Assembly: GCF_030719295.1 (NCBI RefSeq)
Contig: NZ_CP120997.1
Span: forward strand, 5,219,501-5,283,500
DNA length: 64,000 bases
Reading direction: 5' to 3'
Origin: Streptomyces sp. Mut1
GTDB taxonomy: Bacteria > Actinomycetota > Actinomycetes > Streptomycetales > Streptomycetaceae
Under the pieces are notes generated by a model, which saw only the letters and a list, made by a program, of their open reading frames with translations, had not been told where the DNA came from and did no database searches. The translations under genes were made by a program, and so were the position numbers. Below are positions 1 through 8,358 of the stretch, piece after piece. Position 1 is the first letter of the stretch. Every line of letters starts with the position of its first letter.

Positions 1-1338
1 TCCGGTCCCACCACGGGCCCGGCAGCCGGCAGCTCGGCGCTCACCCCGAACCTCGACGGCCCCGGACCGTTCCCGCCGGGCCCCGGCGCGCAGGCGCCCG
101 GCGTCCCCGGCGTCCCCGGAGCGGTGCCGCCGCGGATGTCCGACGACACGGCCGTGCTGACCCCGCAGTTCGCGCAGCCCCCCGGCGGCAACGTCTCGGG
201 TGACACGCTGAACAGCGGCATCCCCGTCGTGCCCGGCGACCGGCACAACCCCTCGCCGTTCCCGGGCGGTGACGGTGCCGGGGCCCCGGCCGACCCGATG
301 GGCACCGGACCCGCCGGGCAGGACGGCTTCGCCCCGAAGCCGCCGGCCCCCGCGGCCCGGACCGCCCCGAAGCAGCAGGCCCCCGCCAAGAAGGGCCGCT
401 CCAAGCTGGTGCTGCTCGCCGTGGCGGCCGTCTGCCTGCTGGGTGTCGCGTACGGCGCCGGGCTGCTGATGAACCACTCGGACGTGCCCAAGGGCACCAC
501 CGTGCTCGGTGTCGACATCGGCGGCGGCACGAAGGAGCAGGGCGTCGAGAAGCTGGACGCCGCGCTCGCCAAGCGCGCCGCGGCCCCGCTCCAGCTGAGC
601 GTCGACGGCAAGAAGACGCAGCTCGCGCCGGACAAGGCCGGGCTCGCCCTGGACAGCCAGGCGACCGTGCGCTCCGCCGCGGGCGCCGACTACAACCCCG
701 TCTCCGTCATCGGTTCGCTCTTCGGCGGCGAGCGGACCGTCGAGCCGGTGTTCCCGGTGGACCAGGAGAAGCTCGCCGTCGCGCTCCAGGACCTGGCCGG
801 TGTCTCGGGCACCGCGCAGGACGGGACGATCAAGTTCGAGCCCGGCAAGGCCGTCGCCGTACCCGGCAAGGCCGGCCAGGCGCTCGACGTGAACAAGTCG
901 GTCGTCTCCGTCCGGGACGCCTACCGCGCCCAGGTCGAGACCGGCCGTACGAACACCGTCGAGCTGCCCGTCGTCACCAAGCAGCCCACCATCACCCAGG
1001 CCGAACTGGACCGGGCGATGAAGGAGTTCGCCGAGCCCGCGATGTCCGGCCTGGTCGTCATCAAGGCGGGCGGGAGGCAGATCCCGTTCGGCCCGGCCAA
1101 GTCGCTGCCGCAGATCCTGTCGATGAAGGCGGTCGACGGCAAGCTCGTCGACTTCTACGACAAGAAGGCCATCGAACGGCTCTGCGGCGGCGTCTTCGAC
1201 GGCGTCATGATCACCAAGAGCGACGGCAAGAAGCACCAGCTCGGCGCGGACGACGTGGCCACCGCCATGAAGGGCGCGCTGCTCGGCAAGACCGAGGCCG
1301 AGCGGACCGTCACCATCGACCTCGACGGCAAGGGCTGA
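1..1338 (+). CDS. Membrane-anchored extracytoplasmic protein, 5'-partial
   Basis: The frame is open from the first base, so the true start probably lies outside the window; the first internal ATG is at 124. About 445 residues are visible. A Pro/Gly/Ala-rich, probably disordered cytoplasmic part of about 130 residues is followed by a basic patch and one membrane helix (VLLAVAAVCLLGVAYGAGLLM). The extracytoplasmic part of about 285 residues has repeated segments such as GTTVLGVDIGGGTKEQGVEKL and a following lysine-rich stretch. This layout is like proteins with VanW/peptidoglycan-binding-type (YoaR-like) domains, though I cannot assign one firmly. A strong hairpin follows the stop. The role is unknown; cell-envelope function is inferred from topology only. 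Confidence 0.7.
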   Translation, partial: SGPTTGPAAGSSALTPNLDGPGPFPPGPGAQAPGVPGVPGAVPPRMSDDTAVLTPQFAQPPGGNVSGDTLNSGIPVVPGDRHNPSPFPGGDGAGAPADPMGTGPAGQDGFAPKPPAPAARTAPKQQAPAKKGRSKLVLLAVAAVCLLGVAYGAGLLMNHSDVPKGTTVLGVDIGGGTKEQGVEKLDAALAKRAAAPLQLSVDGKKTQLAPDKAGLALDSQATVRSAAGADYNPVSVIGSLFGGERTVEPVFPVDQEKLAVALQDLAGVSGTAQDGTIKFEPGKAVAVPGKAGQALDVNKSVVSVRDAYRAQVETGRTNTVELPVVTKQPTITQAELDRAMKEFAEPAMSGLVVIKAGGRQIPFGPAKSLPQILSMKAVDGKLVDFYDKKAIERLCGGVFDGVMITKSDGKKHQLGADDVATAMKGALLGKTEAERTVTIDLDGKG

Positions 1339-1356
1339 CCCGCCCGCACCACCTGT

Positions 1357-1392
1357 CGCCGCCCCCGGCCGGACCTCCGGCCGGGGGCGGCG
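1357..1392 (+). terminator. Intrinsic-type terminator hairpin
   Basis: Perfect 16-bp inverted repeat (1357-1372 with 1377-1392) around an ACCT loop, 18 nt after the stop at 1338. There is no U tract, as is usual for streptomycete terminators. Confidence 0.75.
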
Positions 1393-1510
1393 GCGTTCCC
1401 GGGCCGGTCCGCGCGCCCGCCCCGTCATCCGTGAGCCATGACATCTGTCATCCCGTATCCACGACCCGTGACCCTGCCGGGCGCACCCCCCGGTCCGCCA
1501 GGCTGGACGC

Positions 1511-2446
1511 ATGACAACGACAGCCACCGAAACGACCGCGGCGAGGACCGCCGTGGTCAGCTTCGACCAGGTCACCAAGGCCTACGGAGACGTACGCGCC
1601 GTCGACGGACTCACCCTCGACCTGCACCCTGGCGAGACCGTCGCGCTGCTCGGCCCCAACGGCGCCGGGAAGTCCTCCACCCTCGACCTCCTCCTCGGCC
1701 TGCGCACCGCGGACTCCGGCAGCGTCCGCCTCTTCGGCACGTCCCCGCAGGAGGCCATCGCGGCCGGCCGGGTCGGCGCCATGCTCCAGAGCGGCGGCCT
1801 GATGGAGGACGTCACCGTCGAGGAACTGGTCCGGCTGGTCTGCGATCTGCACCCGCACCCCTACCCGGTGAGCGAGGTGCTGGCCCGGGCCGGCGTCGCG
1901 TCGATCGCCGGCCGCATGGTCAACAAGCTCTCCGGCGGCCAGGAACAGCGCGTACGGTTCGCCCTCGCCACCGCGGGCGCCAACGACCTGATTGTGCTCG
2001 ACGAACCGACCACCGGCATGGATGTGACCGCCCGCCAGGCGTTCTGGGCCACCATGCGCGAGCAGGCCGAGCAGGGTCGTACCGTCCTGTTCGCCACCCA
2101 CTACCTCGAAGAGGCCGACGCGATCGCCGACCGCGTCCTGGTCCTGCACAAGGGCCGCCTCCTCGCCGACGGCACCGCCGCCGAGATCAAGGCGAAGGCG
2201 GGGGCCCGCCGGATCTCCTTCGAACTGGAGGGCGCGGTCGACGAAGCGGCCCTGCGCGCACTGCCGTTCCTCGCCACGCTCGACATCAGCGGCCGGCGGG
2301 TGCGCATCCAGTCGCACAACGCGGACGCGACCGTGCACGCCGTCTACGGGCTCGGCCTCTACCCGCGCGAGCTGGAAGTCGCCGGACTCGGCCTGGAACA
2401 GGCCTTCGTCGCCATCACCGAGGCCGAGGAGGCCAGGACCGTATGA
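1511..2446 (+). CDS. ABC transporter ATP-binding protein (drug/ABC-2 export type)
   Basis: 311-residue ABC ATPase that would energise the permease encoded next. Walker A (GPNGAGKSS), signature (LSGGQEQ), Walker B with catalytic Glu (VLDEPTTG) and the H-loop (ATHYLEEAD) are all intact. The C-terminal 80 residues are the usual extra domain of DrrA/CcmA-like exporters. The ATG at 1511 precedes MTTTATETTAA. The stop overlaps the permease start (ATGA at 2443-2446), so translation is coupled. With the sensor kinase and regulator beyond the inserted TnpB element this formed an exporter/two-component operon. The substrate cannot be predicted. Confidence 0.93.
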   Translation: MTTTATETTAARTAVVSFDQVTKAYGDVRAVDGLTLDLHPGETVALLGPNGAGKSSTLDLLLGLRTADSGSVRLFGTSPQEAIAAGRVGAMLQSGGLMEDVTVEELVRLVCDLHPHPYPVSEVLARAGVASIAGRMVNKLSGGQEQRVRFALATAGANDLIVLDEPTTGMDVTARQAFWATMREQAEQGRTVLFATHYLEEADAIADRVLVLHKGRLLADGTAAEIKAKAGARRISFELEGAVDEAALRALPFLATLDISGRRVRIQSHNADATVHAVYGLGLYPRELEVAGLGLEQAFVAITEAEEARTV

Positions 2447-3183
2447 ACACGCTCATCAAGCTCGAAGTGACCCGCACCCTGCGGAACAAGAAGTTCATGT
2501 TCTTCTCGGTCATCTACCCGTCGGTGATCTACCTGCTGATCTCCGGCACTCAGAACACCACCGACACGGTGCCGGGCACCGATCTGACGCTCCAGGCCTT
2601 CTTCATGGTCTCCATGGCCTCCTTCGGCGCGCTGACCGCCGTCCTGATGGGCAACAGCGAACGCATCGCGAAGGAGCGCGAGAAGGGCTGGGTGCGCCAG
2701 CTGAGGCTGACCGCGCTGCCCGGCCGCGGCTACGTCCTGGCGAAGATCGCGAGCGCCGCCATGGTGACGCTGCCCTGCATCGTCGTCGTCTTCCTCGTCG
2801 CGGCGGCGGCCAAACACGTCCGCTTCGACCTGTGGCAGTGGCTCGCGCTGACCGGCGTCATCTGGGCCGGCTCGCTCGTCTTCGCCGCGCTCGGCGTCGC
2901 CATCGGCTACCTCACCAGCGGTGACGCGGTCCGCCCGGTCACGATGATCATCTACTTCGGCCTCTCGATCCTCGGCGGCCTGTGGATGCCGAGCGCGACC
3001 TTCCCGCAGTGGCTCCAGAACATCTCCGAGTGGCTTCCCACACACGCGTACGCTGCACTCGGCCAGGCCGTCGAAATGGGCGGCGCGCCGCACGCCAGGG
3101 ACATCGCCGTCCTCTGCGTCTACTTCCTGCTCTTCGCGGGCGGCGCGGCCTGGCTCTACCGGAAGGACACCTTGAAGGCTTGA
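2443..3183 (+). CDS. ABC-2 type transporter permease
   Basis: 246 residues with about six hydrophobic segments, beginning MNTLIKLEVTRTLRNKKFM, the usual cytoplasmic N-terminus of ABC-2 permeases; an EREKGWVRQLRLTALP coupling-helix-like segment is present. The start overlaps the ATPase stop by ATGA. The stop codon at 3181-3183 lies at the very edge of the inserted TnpB element, so the last residues or the stop may have been supplied or changed by the insertion. It acts in the cytoplasmic membrane with the upstream ATPase. Confidence 0.9.
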   Translation: MNTLIKLEVTRTLRNKKFMFFSVIYPSVIYLLISGTQNTTDTVPGTDLTLQAFFMVSMASFGALTAVLMGNSERIAKEREKGWVRQLRLTALPGRGYVLAKIASAAMVTLPCIVVVFLVAAAAKHVRFDLWQWLALTGVIWAGSLVFAALGVAIGYLTSGDAVRPVTMIIYFGLSILGGLWMPSATFPQWLQNISEWLPTHAYAALGQAVEMGGAPHARDIAVLCVYFLLFAGGAAWLYRKDTLKA

Positions 3184-3188
3184 AACCT

Positions 3189-3208
3189 CCCCTCCCCGGC
3201 GGGAGGGG
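3189..3208 (-). repeat. Right-end hairpin of the TnpB element / guide-RNA 3' hairpin
   Basis: Perfect 8-bp stem (CCCCTCCC with GGGAGGGG) and 4-nt loop, directly after the tnpB stop codon (3213-3215). In characterised TnpB systems the omega/reRNA comes from the 3' end of tnpB plus the right end, with the adjacent flank as guide. That role is inferred here. Confidence 0.6.
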
Positions 3209-3212
3209 ATTC

Positions 3213-4439
3213 CTAGCTCACTTCGCCTGACCTCTGGCAGGGGGCAGGGCTTACGAGATCAGCACCAGCCGGGTTGAGACCAGCCCGGACGAGCATCACA
3301 TGGGCGGAGTTCTTGTCCCTGGGGGACGAGGTTCCGCATGCGGTGCACGTGTACGTTCGTTCGGAGAGGGGGAGTGCGTGCTTGGTTCTCGCTCCGCACC
3401 GTGCGCAGTCCATGGTGGTGTGCGCGGGGTGGACCAGGTGCACGGTTCTGCCGTGCTTGCGGGCCTGCTCGATCAGCGCTGTCTTGGTGGCGCCGATCGC
3501 GGCGTCCGCGGCCTTGCGGGCCATGGTGGTCTTCGCGAGGAACTTCGGGCGGAAGTCTTCCACGGCGAGTTGGTCGAAGTCACGGACGACGGTCCTTGCC
3601 CATTTGCGTGCGGTGTCGGTCCGCTGCCGGGCGGTCTTCTTGTGCAGCTTTGCCACGGCCGTGCGGGCCTTGCGGTATCCGGCGGTGTCAGGCCGGTTCT
3701 TCGGCGTCTTCCTGCGTGCCATCATCCGCTGGTAGCGGGCAAGCTGGTGCGCGGCCGACCTGCCGTGCTGGGCGTGCGGGAGGTCGTGTCTGTCGGAGGT
3801 GGTGGTCGCGACCTCCTTCACACCCCAGTCGACGCCGATCGCCCGGCCGGTGGCGGGCAGCGGCACGGTCTCGGTGGCGACGACGAACGAGCAGTACCAG
3901 TGTCCGAGGCGGTCCCGGTACACCCGGACCGACGACGGTGCGGACGGAAGGTCACGGGACCACACCACCGACAGCACCATCCCGCCGGCCAGGTGCAGGC
4001 GCCCGTCCTTGATCCGGAATCCGCGCCGGGTGTAGTTCAGCGTGGGCAGTGCGTCACGCCTGCGCTTGGCACGGGGCATCCCGGCGCGCTGCCACATCGG
4101 CAGACCGGCCTTGATGTCCTTCAACGCCTTCGTGCGGGACTTCGCGAAGTCCCGGATGATCTGCTGCTGCGGAACGCTCGCACCCTCACGCAGCCATGCC
4201 ATCGACTGCCGGGCCTCGGTCAGTATCCTGTCGAGCTGCGCCGGACCACACGTGACCTTCTTCGCGGCGCCCCGGTTCGCGGCGTGGACCTTGCGGGACA
4301 TGGCCACGCACTCGTTCCACACCCACCGACAGCGCGCCCACTCGGCCTCAAGACCGGCCAGGGCGGTCGAGGACATACGGAGCCGGAAGGTGTACCGGGC
4401 ATGCCCGGACCCCTGCTCGGTCACTGCTGTCGTCGTCAT
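3213..4439 (-). CDS. tnpB: RNA-guided endonuclease TnpB family protein (IS605 OrfB)
   Basis: 408 residues from the ATG at 4439; a TTG at 4469 would add ten residues without a ribosome site. The C-terminal half is a RuvC-like nuclease. The three acidic positions appear intact: D204 in GVDWGVKE, E294 in AVEDF and D375 in RDKNSAH. The zinc ribbon has C345/C348 and C365/C368. The N-terminal half (helical plus WED-like) carries RYTFRLRMSS and the WARCRWVWN segment typical of OrfB. Characterised relatives cut DNA matching an RNA guide taken from the element's right flank and thereby favour retention of the element. No inactivating change is visible. It is transcribed opposite to the operon it sits in. 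Confidence 0.92.
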   Translation of the reverse strand: MTTTAVTEQGSGHARYTFRLRMSSTALAGLEAEWARCRWVWNECVAMSRKVHAANRGAAKKVTCGPAQLDRILTEARQSMAWLREGASVPQQQIIRDFAKSRTKALKDIKAGLPMWQRAGMPRAKRRRDALPTLNYTRRGFRIKDGRLHLAGGMVLSVVWSRDLPSAPSSVRVYRDRLGHWYCSFVVATETVPLPATGRAIGVDWGVKEVATTTSDRHDLPHAQHGRSAAHQLARYQRMMARRKTPKNRPDTAGYRKARTAVAKLHKKTARQRTDTARKWARTVVRDFDQLAVEDFRPKFLAKTTMARKAADAAIGATKTALIEQARKHGRTVHLVHPAHTTMDCARCGARTKHALPLSERTYTCTACGTSSPRDKNSAHVMLVRAGLNPAGADLVSPAPCQRSGEVS

Positions 4440-4583
4440 GATCGGCAACCTAACAGCCCCCACTGACAACGGAAGAGAGCGCAGGTCAACACAGATGCGC
4501 AGAGAAATGCACCGCTTCGCGGCTCAGCGGCGAGGACCCACTCCTCCCCGCTCTGAAGGGTGGGGCGTTCCGGGAGAAACAAG

Positions 4584-5762
4584 GTGAACGAGGACGAGAC
4601 GTCGGTGGGTATCGGCAGTCCGCCGGAGCGGCGCAAGCAGATGCGGCTCAAGGCCCTGTGGATCGGGATCTGGCTCGCCTTCATGAGCGCCCCGGTGAAG
4701 GACCTCGTGGACGCCCACCACACCGCGTGGGCGACGGCGCTGGGCACGTTCGGCCTGCTGGTGTTCGTCGGCAGCTATCTGCTCCTGGTCTACCGCCACA
4801 CCTCGAAGGCGCTCGACCCCCTGCGGGTCCGTTCCGCGCTCGCCTTCCTCGGGGTCCTGGCCGTCGTGCTGTCGCTGACGCTGGGCACCCCCTGGCTGGT
4901 GCTGTTCGTCTACGTCTCGGTCTCCGTCGGGGCCACCCTGCCCCTCGCGGCCGCCCGCTGGCTGATCCCGCTCGTGACCGCCGTCCTGATCGGCATCGGC
5001 GCGGCCGGCGGACACCCCAGGGAGGTCATCAGCGCGCTGGCCTTCCCGGCGCTGCTCGGCGGCTTCGCGATGGCCGGCGTCCGGCAGATGATCCGCACCA
5101 CGATCGAGCTGCGCGAGGCCCGCGCCACCGTCGCCCAGCTCGCCGCCAACGAGGAACGCCTCCGCCTCGCCCGCGACCTGCACGACCTGCTCGGCCACTC
5201 CCTCTCCCTGATCACCCTCAAGAGCGAGCTGGCCGGGCGGATGCTCCCCGGCCGGCCGGAGCAGGCCGCCGCGCAGGTCGCCGACATCGAACAGGTCAGC
5301 CGCCAGGCGCTGGTGGACGTACGCAGCGCAGTCACCGGCTACCGCAGGCCCACCCTCCCCGGCGAACTGGCCGGGGCCCGGACCGCGCTGGCCGCGGCCG
5401 GAGTCACCGCCGACATCCCCACCGACGTCCCCGACGGCCTGCCCGAGGAACCGGAGGAGGTGCTCGCCTGGGGGCTGCGGGAAGCCGTCACCAACGTCGT
5501 ACGCCACAGCGGCGCGCACCGCTGCACGGTCACCGTCGCCCCCCGCCAGACGCTCGGCGGCCGGGTCCTCGAACTCACCGTCGCCGACGACGGCCGCGGC
5601 GCCGGCGGCACCCGGCCCGGCAACGGCCTCACCGGTCTCGCCGAACGCCTCGCCACCGTCGACGGAACCCTCACCACCCGGCCCACCCACCCCCGCTCGG
5701 GCAAAGGCTTCACCATGGTCCTCAGTGTTCCGTTCGAATCCGGCCTAGGATCCGCGGAATGA
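4584..5762 (+). CDS. Sensor histidine kinase, NarL/DesK type (HisKA_3)
   Basis: 392 residues from the GTG at 4584, which has GGGAG seven to eight bases upstream. About five membrane helices (residues 25-165) are followed by a dimerisation helix with the phosphorylation box ARDLHDLLGHSL (H200). The HATPase domain has the N-box EAVTNVVRHSG and the G-box VADDGRGAGG with GNGLTGLAERL. There is no large extracytoplasmic sensor domain, so the membrane part may sense the envelope or the neighbouring transporter. The stop overlaps the regulator start (ATGA). It probably controls the ABC exporter genes from which the TnpB element now separates it. Confidence 0.93.
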   Translation: MNEDETSVGIGSPPERRKQMRLKALWIGIWLAFMSAPVKDLVDAHHTAWATALGTFGLLVFVGSYLLLVYRHTSKALDPLRVRSALAFLGVLAVVLSLTLGTPWLVLFVYVSVSVGATLPLAAARWLIPLVTAVLIGIGAAGGHPREVISALAFPALLGGFAMAGVRQMIRTTIELREARATVAQLAANEERLRLARDLHDLLGHSLSLITLKSELAGRMLPGRPEQAAAQVADIEQVSRQALVDVRSAVTGYRRPTLPGELAGARTALAAAGVTADIPTDVPDGLPEEPEEVLAWGLREAVTNVVRHSGAHRCTVTVAPRQTLGGRVLELTVADDGRGAGGTRPGNGLTGLAERLATVDGTLTTRPTHPRSGKGFTMVLSVPFESGLGSAE

Positions 5763-6370
5763 GCATGATCAGACTCCTCCTCGCTGAGGACCAGTCCATG
5801 GTGCGCGAGGCCCTCGCGGCGCTCCTCGGGCTGGAACCCGACATCGAGGTGGTCGCCCAGGTCGCCCGCGGCGACGAGGTCCTCGCGGCGGCCCGGGAAC
5901 ACGGCGTCGACGTGGCCCTCCTGGACATCGAGATGCCCGGCATGACCGGCATCGAGGCCACCGCCCAGCTGCGCGACGCCCTCCCGGACGTCAAGGTCGT
6001 CGTCGTCACCACGTTCGGCAGGCCCGGCTATCTGCGCCGGGCGATGGAGTCCGGCGCGGACGCCTTCCTGGTGAAGGACGCCCCCGCGGCCCAGCTCGCC
6101 GCGGCGGTACGCAAGGTGCTCGCCGGGGAACGCGTCATCGACCCCACCCTGGCCGCCGCCGCCCTCGCCGACGGGGCGAGTCCGCTGACCGAGCGGGAGC
6201 GCGAGGTGCTGCGCACCGCGGCGGACGGCTCGACCAACGCGGAGATCGCCGCCGCGCTCCACCTCTCCCAGGGCACGGTCCGCAACTACCTCTCCATGGC
6301 GATCCAGAAGATGGCCGCCCGCAACCGCGCGGAGGCCGTCCGGATGGCCCGCGAGAAGGGCTGGCTGTAG
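5759..6370 (+). CDS. LuxR/NarL-family response regulator
   Basis: 203 residues. The receiver domain has the phospho-acceptor D56 (ALLDIEMPG), N-terminal acidic pair (LAEDQ), a Thr in VVTTFG and the Lys in FLVKDAP. The C-terminal HTH_LuxR has LTEREREVLRTAADG and AALHLSQGTVRNYLS. The ATG at 5759 overlaps the kinase stop; an ATG at 5765 is an alternative. It is the partner of the upstream kinase and likely regulates the exporter operon. Confidence 0.94.
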   Translation: MSMIRLLLAEDQSMVREALAALLGLEPDIEVVAQVARGDEVLAAAREHGVDVALLDIEMPGMTGIEATAQLRDALPDVKVVVVTTFGRPGYLRRAMESGADAFLVKDAPAAQLAAAVRKVLAGERVIDPTLAAAALADGASPLTEREREVLRTAADGSTNAEIAAALHLSQGTVRNYLSMAIQKMAARNRAEAVRMAREKGWL

Positions 6371-6384
6371 GACCGGCGCGCCGG

Positions 6385-6432
6385 GCCGGGGCCGGACTCC
6401 GGCGCGCTCACCGGCCGGAGGCCGGCCCCGGC
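6385..6432 (+). terminator. Long hairpin after the two-component operon
   Basis: Stem of 11 bp (6385-6395 with 6422-6432) continued after one A-G mismatch by seven more pairs (6397-6403 with 6414-6420), starting 15 nt after the response-regulator stop. Confidence 0.65.
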
Positions 6433-6488
6433 ACGGACCGCGGCGCGCTCCCCCGGCCGGTGAGCACGGGGGAGACCGGCCCCGCCTC

Positions 6489-6698
6489 GTGATCCTCAGC
6501 GACCAGCGCCACCTGACGGCGGTTCTCCGGCACGCGCAGCCCGTCAGCGGGTGGGAGCGGCTTTCGGAGGTGGCGTTCCCGAAGGGCGCGCCCGCGCTCT
6601 TTCCGTGGTCGGAGACGGGCGCGTGGACCGTCCACGTCCTGTGGGCCCTGGTGGCGGGAGCGGTGACGGTGCTCGCGGTGCACCGCCGTGACCAGTGA
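6489..6698 (+). pseudogene. Possible C-terminal remnant of an ABC-2 permease-like protein
   Basis: A 69-codon frame from GTG 6489 with strongly GC-biased third positions. It encodes one hydrophobic segment (VHVLWALVAGAVTVLAV) ending HRRDQ, the kind of tail seen on ABC-2 permeases. It has no convincing ribosome site and no other permease part is visible, so it looks like a decayed gene end. A genuine small membrane protein remains possible. Confidence 0.3.
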
Positions 6699-6742
6699 CG
6701 ATGCGGAAGACACCGCACTCGTATCGCCAACTCGCCTTCCCG

Positions 6743-6777
6743 GCAAAACATTTCAGAAACATGCTGGAATTTCTTGC
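6743..6777 (+). promoter_or_regulatory. Candidate operator upstream of the alpha-amylase gene
   Basis: Imperfect inverted repeat, 11 of 14 positions matching: GCAAAACATTTCAG (6743-6756), 7-nt spacer, CTGGAATTTCTTGC (6764-6777). It lies just upstream of the likely -35. Streptomycete amylase promoters are known to be controlled by LacI-family MalR/Reg1 regulators binding CTTGC-containing repeats. The assignment to that family is an inference. Confidence 0.5.
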
Positions 6778-6785
6778 GCCATCTC

Positions 6786-6815
6786 TTGACGTGCTCACCG
6801 CCATCGCGGCAGGCT
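6786..6815 (+). promoter_or_regulatory. Likely alpha-amylase promoter
   Basis: TTGACG (6786-6791) and CAGGCT (6810-6815) with an 18-bp spacer resemble a vegetative (HrdB-type) promoter. The predicted transcript leader is about 80 nt to the TTG start at 6903. Confidence 0.5.
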
Positions 6816-6902
6816 CCGAACTCCCCCCACGGTGGCCAGGCGCGTGGCCGCCCCCGCAGGGTACGGACCCCATTTCCGTACCCGCGACCGAAGGAGCCGC
6901 AA

Positions 6903-8279
6903 TTGAGTTCCCGCGCCCTCCGCGTGACGCTGGCCGGGCTGCTCGCAGCCGCCGGGGCCACCGCGCTCACCGCCTGGCCCTCCCAGGCCACCCCGCCGGG
7001 CGAGAAGACCGTCACCGCCACCCTGTTCGAGTGGAAGTACGACGCGGTGGCCCAGGCCTGTACGGACTCCCTGGGCCCGGCAGGCTACGGGTATGTGGAG
7101 GTCTCGCCCGCCTCCGAGCACATCCAGGGCGACCAGTGGTGGACCTCGTACCAGCCGGTCAGCTACAAGATCGCCGGGCGCCTCGGCGACCGTGACGCCT
7201 TCGCCTCGATGGTGGAGAGCTGTCACTCGGCCGGGGTGAAGGTGATCGCCGACGCGGTCATCAACCACATGTCGTCCGGTTCCGGCACCGGGACCGGCGG
7301 CACCGCGTACACGAAGTACGACTATCCCGGGTACTTCCAGGACCAGGACTTCCACGGCTGCCGCAAGGACATCAGCGACTACGGCGACCGCGACGACGTC
7401 CAGAACTGCGAACTGGTCGGCCTGGCCGACCTGGACACCGGCAGCGACGCCGTCCGTACGACGATCGCCGCCTACCTCTCCGACCTGCGGGGCCTGGGCG
7501 TCGACGGCTTCCGCATCGACGCCGCCAAGCACATGGCCGCCGACGACATCGCCGCGATCAAGGGCAAGATGGACGACCCGGGCTACTGGGTCGGCGAGGT
7601 CATCTACGGTGGCGGCGAGGCGGTCCAGCCCGAGGAGTACACGGGCGTGGGCGACGTGGACGAGTTCCGCTACGGCGGCCACCTCAAGAGCGCCTTCCAG
7701 GGCGGCGGCATCAGCGGGCTCCGGGGCGTGGCCGACGGCAAGCTGGCGAGCGGGAGCGCCCGTACGTTCGTCGACAACTGGGACACCGAGCGCAACGGTT
7801 CCACGCTGACCTACAAGGACGGCGCGGCCTACACCCTGGCCAACGTCTTCATGCTGGCCTCGCCCTACGGCTCGCCGAACGTCTTCTCCGGCTACGAGTG
7901 GTCGGACAAGGACGCCGGCCCGCCGAACGGCGGCGCGGCGGCCTGCGGGAGCGACGGCTGGACCTGCACGCACGCGCGGACCGCGATCACCGGCATGGTC
8001 GGCTTCCACAACGCCACCGAGGGCGCGGAGCTGACGGACTGGTGGGACAACGGTTCGTCGGCGATCGCCTTCGGCCGGGGCGACAAGGGGTTCGTGGCCA
8101 TCAACAACGGGGAGGGCGAGCTGACCGGGACGTTTTCCACCTCGCTCCCGGCGGGCACGTACTGCAACGTGGCGCAGGCTTCCCCGGACGCCTGTGACGG
8201 AAACACGGTTCAGGTCGGTGACGACGGCACGCTGACCGCGACCGTCCCGGCGAAGGGCGCGCTGGCCCTGCACGGCTGA
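6903..8279 (+). CDS. Secreted alpha-amylase (GH13)
   Basis: 458 residues from the TTG at 6903, chosen because AAGGAG lies six bases upstream and a signal peptide follows directly (basic start, hydrophobic [15 protein letters not shown], cleavage near SQA/TPP). It hydrolyses internal alpha-1,4-glucosidic bonds of starch outside the cell. Catalytic residues are visible: nucleophile D206 (GFRIDAAKH), acid/base E232 (VGEVI) and D294 in FVDNWDTER, where the usual His of the FVDNHD region is Trp293. The protein stops after domain C and lacks a C-terminal starch-binding domain. An operator-like repeat and a promoter lie upstream. A hairpin shared with the convergent SDR gene follows. Confidence 0.95.
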   Translation: MSSRALRVTLAGLLAAAGATALTAWPSQATPPGEKTVTATLFEWKYDAVAQACTDSLGPAGYGYVEVSPASEHIQGDQWWTSYQPVSYKIAGRLGDRDAFASMVESCHSAGVKVIADAVINHMSSGSGTGTGGTAYTKYDYPGYFQDQDFHGCRKDISDYGDRDDVQNCELVGLADLDTGSDAVRTTIAAYLSDLRGLGVDGFRIDAAKHMAADDIAAIKGKMDDPGYWVGEVIYGGGEAVQPEEYTGVGDVDEFRYGGHLKSAFQGGGISGLRGVADGKLASGSARTFVDNWDTERNGSTLTYKDGAAYTLANVFMLASPYGSPNVFSGYEWSDKDAGPPNGGAAACGSDGWTCTHARTAITGMVGFHNATEGAELTDWWDNGSSAIAFGRGDKGFVAINNGEGELTGTFSTSLPAGTYCNVAQASPDACDGNTVQVGDDGTLTATVPAKGALALHG

Positions 8280-8301
8280 TCCCGGCACGCGGCGCACACC
8301 G

Positions 8302-8341
8302 CCGGCCGCTGCCGCCCCTCCGCGGGGGCGGCGGCGGCCGG
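8302..8341. terminator. Bidirectional terminator between convergent genes
   Basis: 17-bp stem (8302-8318 with 8325-8341, one G-T pair) between the amylase stop (8279) and the stop of the opposing SDR gene (8359). Confidence 0.7.
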
Positions 8342-8358
8342 TTCCGTCGTCGGGCGGG

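Larger units (their letters stand above)
3184..4566 (-). mobile_element. IS200/IS605-type element with TnpB only (IS1341-like)
   Basis: The interval between the permease and the sensor-kinase gene is filled by a tnpB gene with subterminal hairpins on both sides: 3189-3208 (8-bp stem, CGGC loop) just after the tnpB stop, and a CCCAC/GTGGG stem at 4538-4564 upstream of tnpB. There are no terminal inverted repeats and no TnpA (Y1 transposase) gene, so movement would need TnpA in trans. The exact ends are not defined here; the right end probably lies within a few bases of 3180-3186. The element interrupts an operon between genes without breaking either open frame. Confidence 0.8.

Noticed and set aside
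1448..2338. Antisense frame within the ABC ATPase gene
   Set aside because: No motifs and a complementary-strand codon pattern; the ATPase has all catalytic motifs.
3184..4566. TnpA (Y1) transposase or passenger gene within the TnpB element
   Set aside because: No second open frame with HUH/Tyr motifs exists in the interval. The element is tnpB only.
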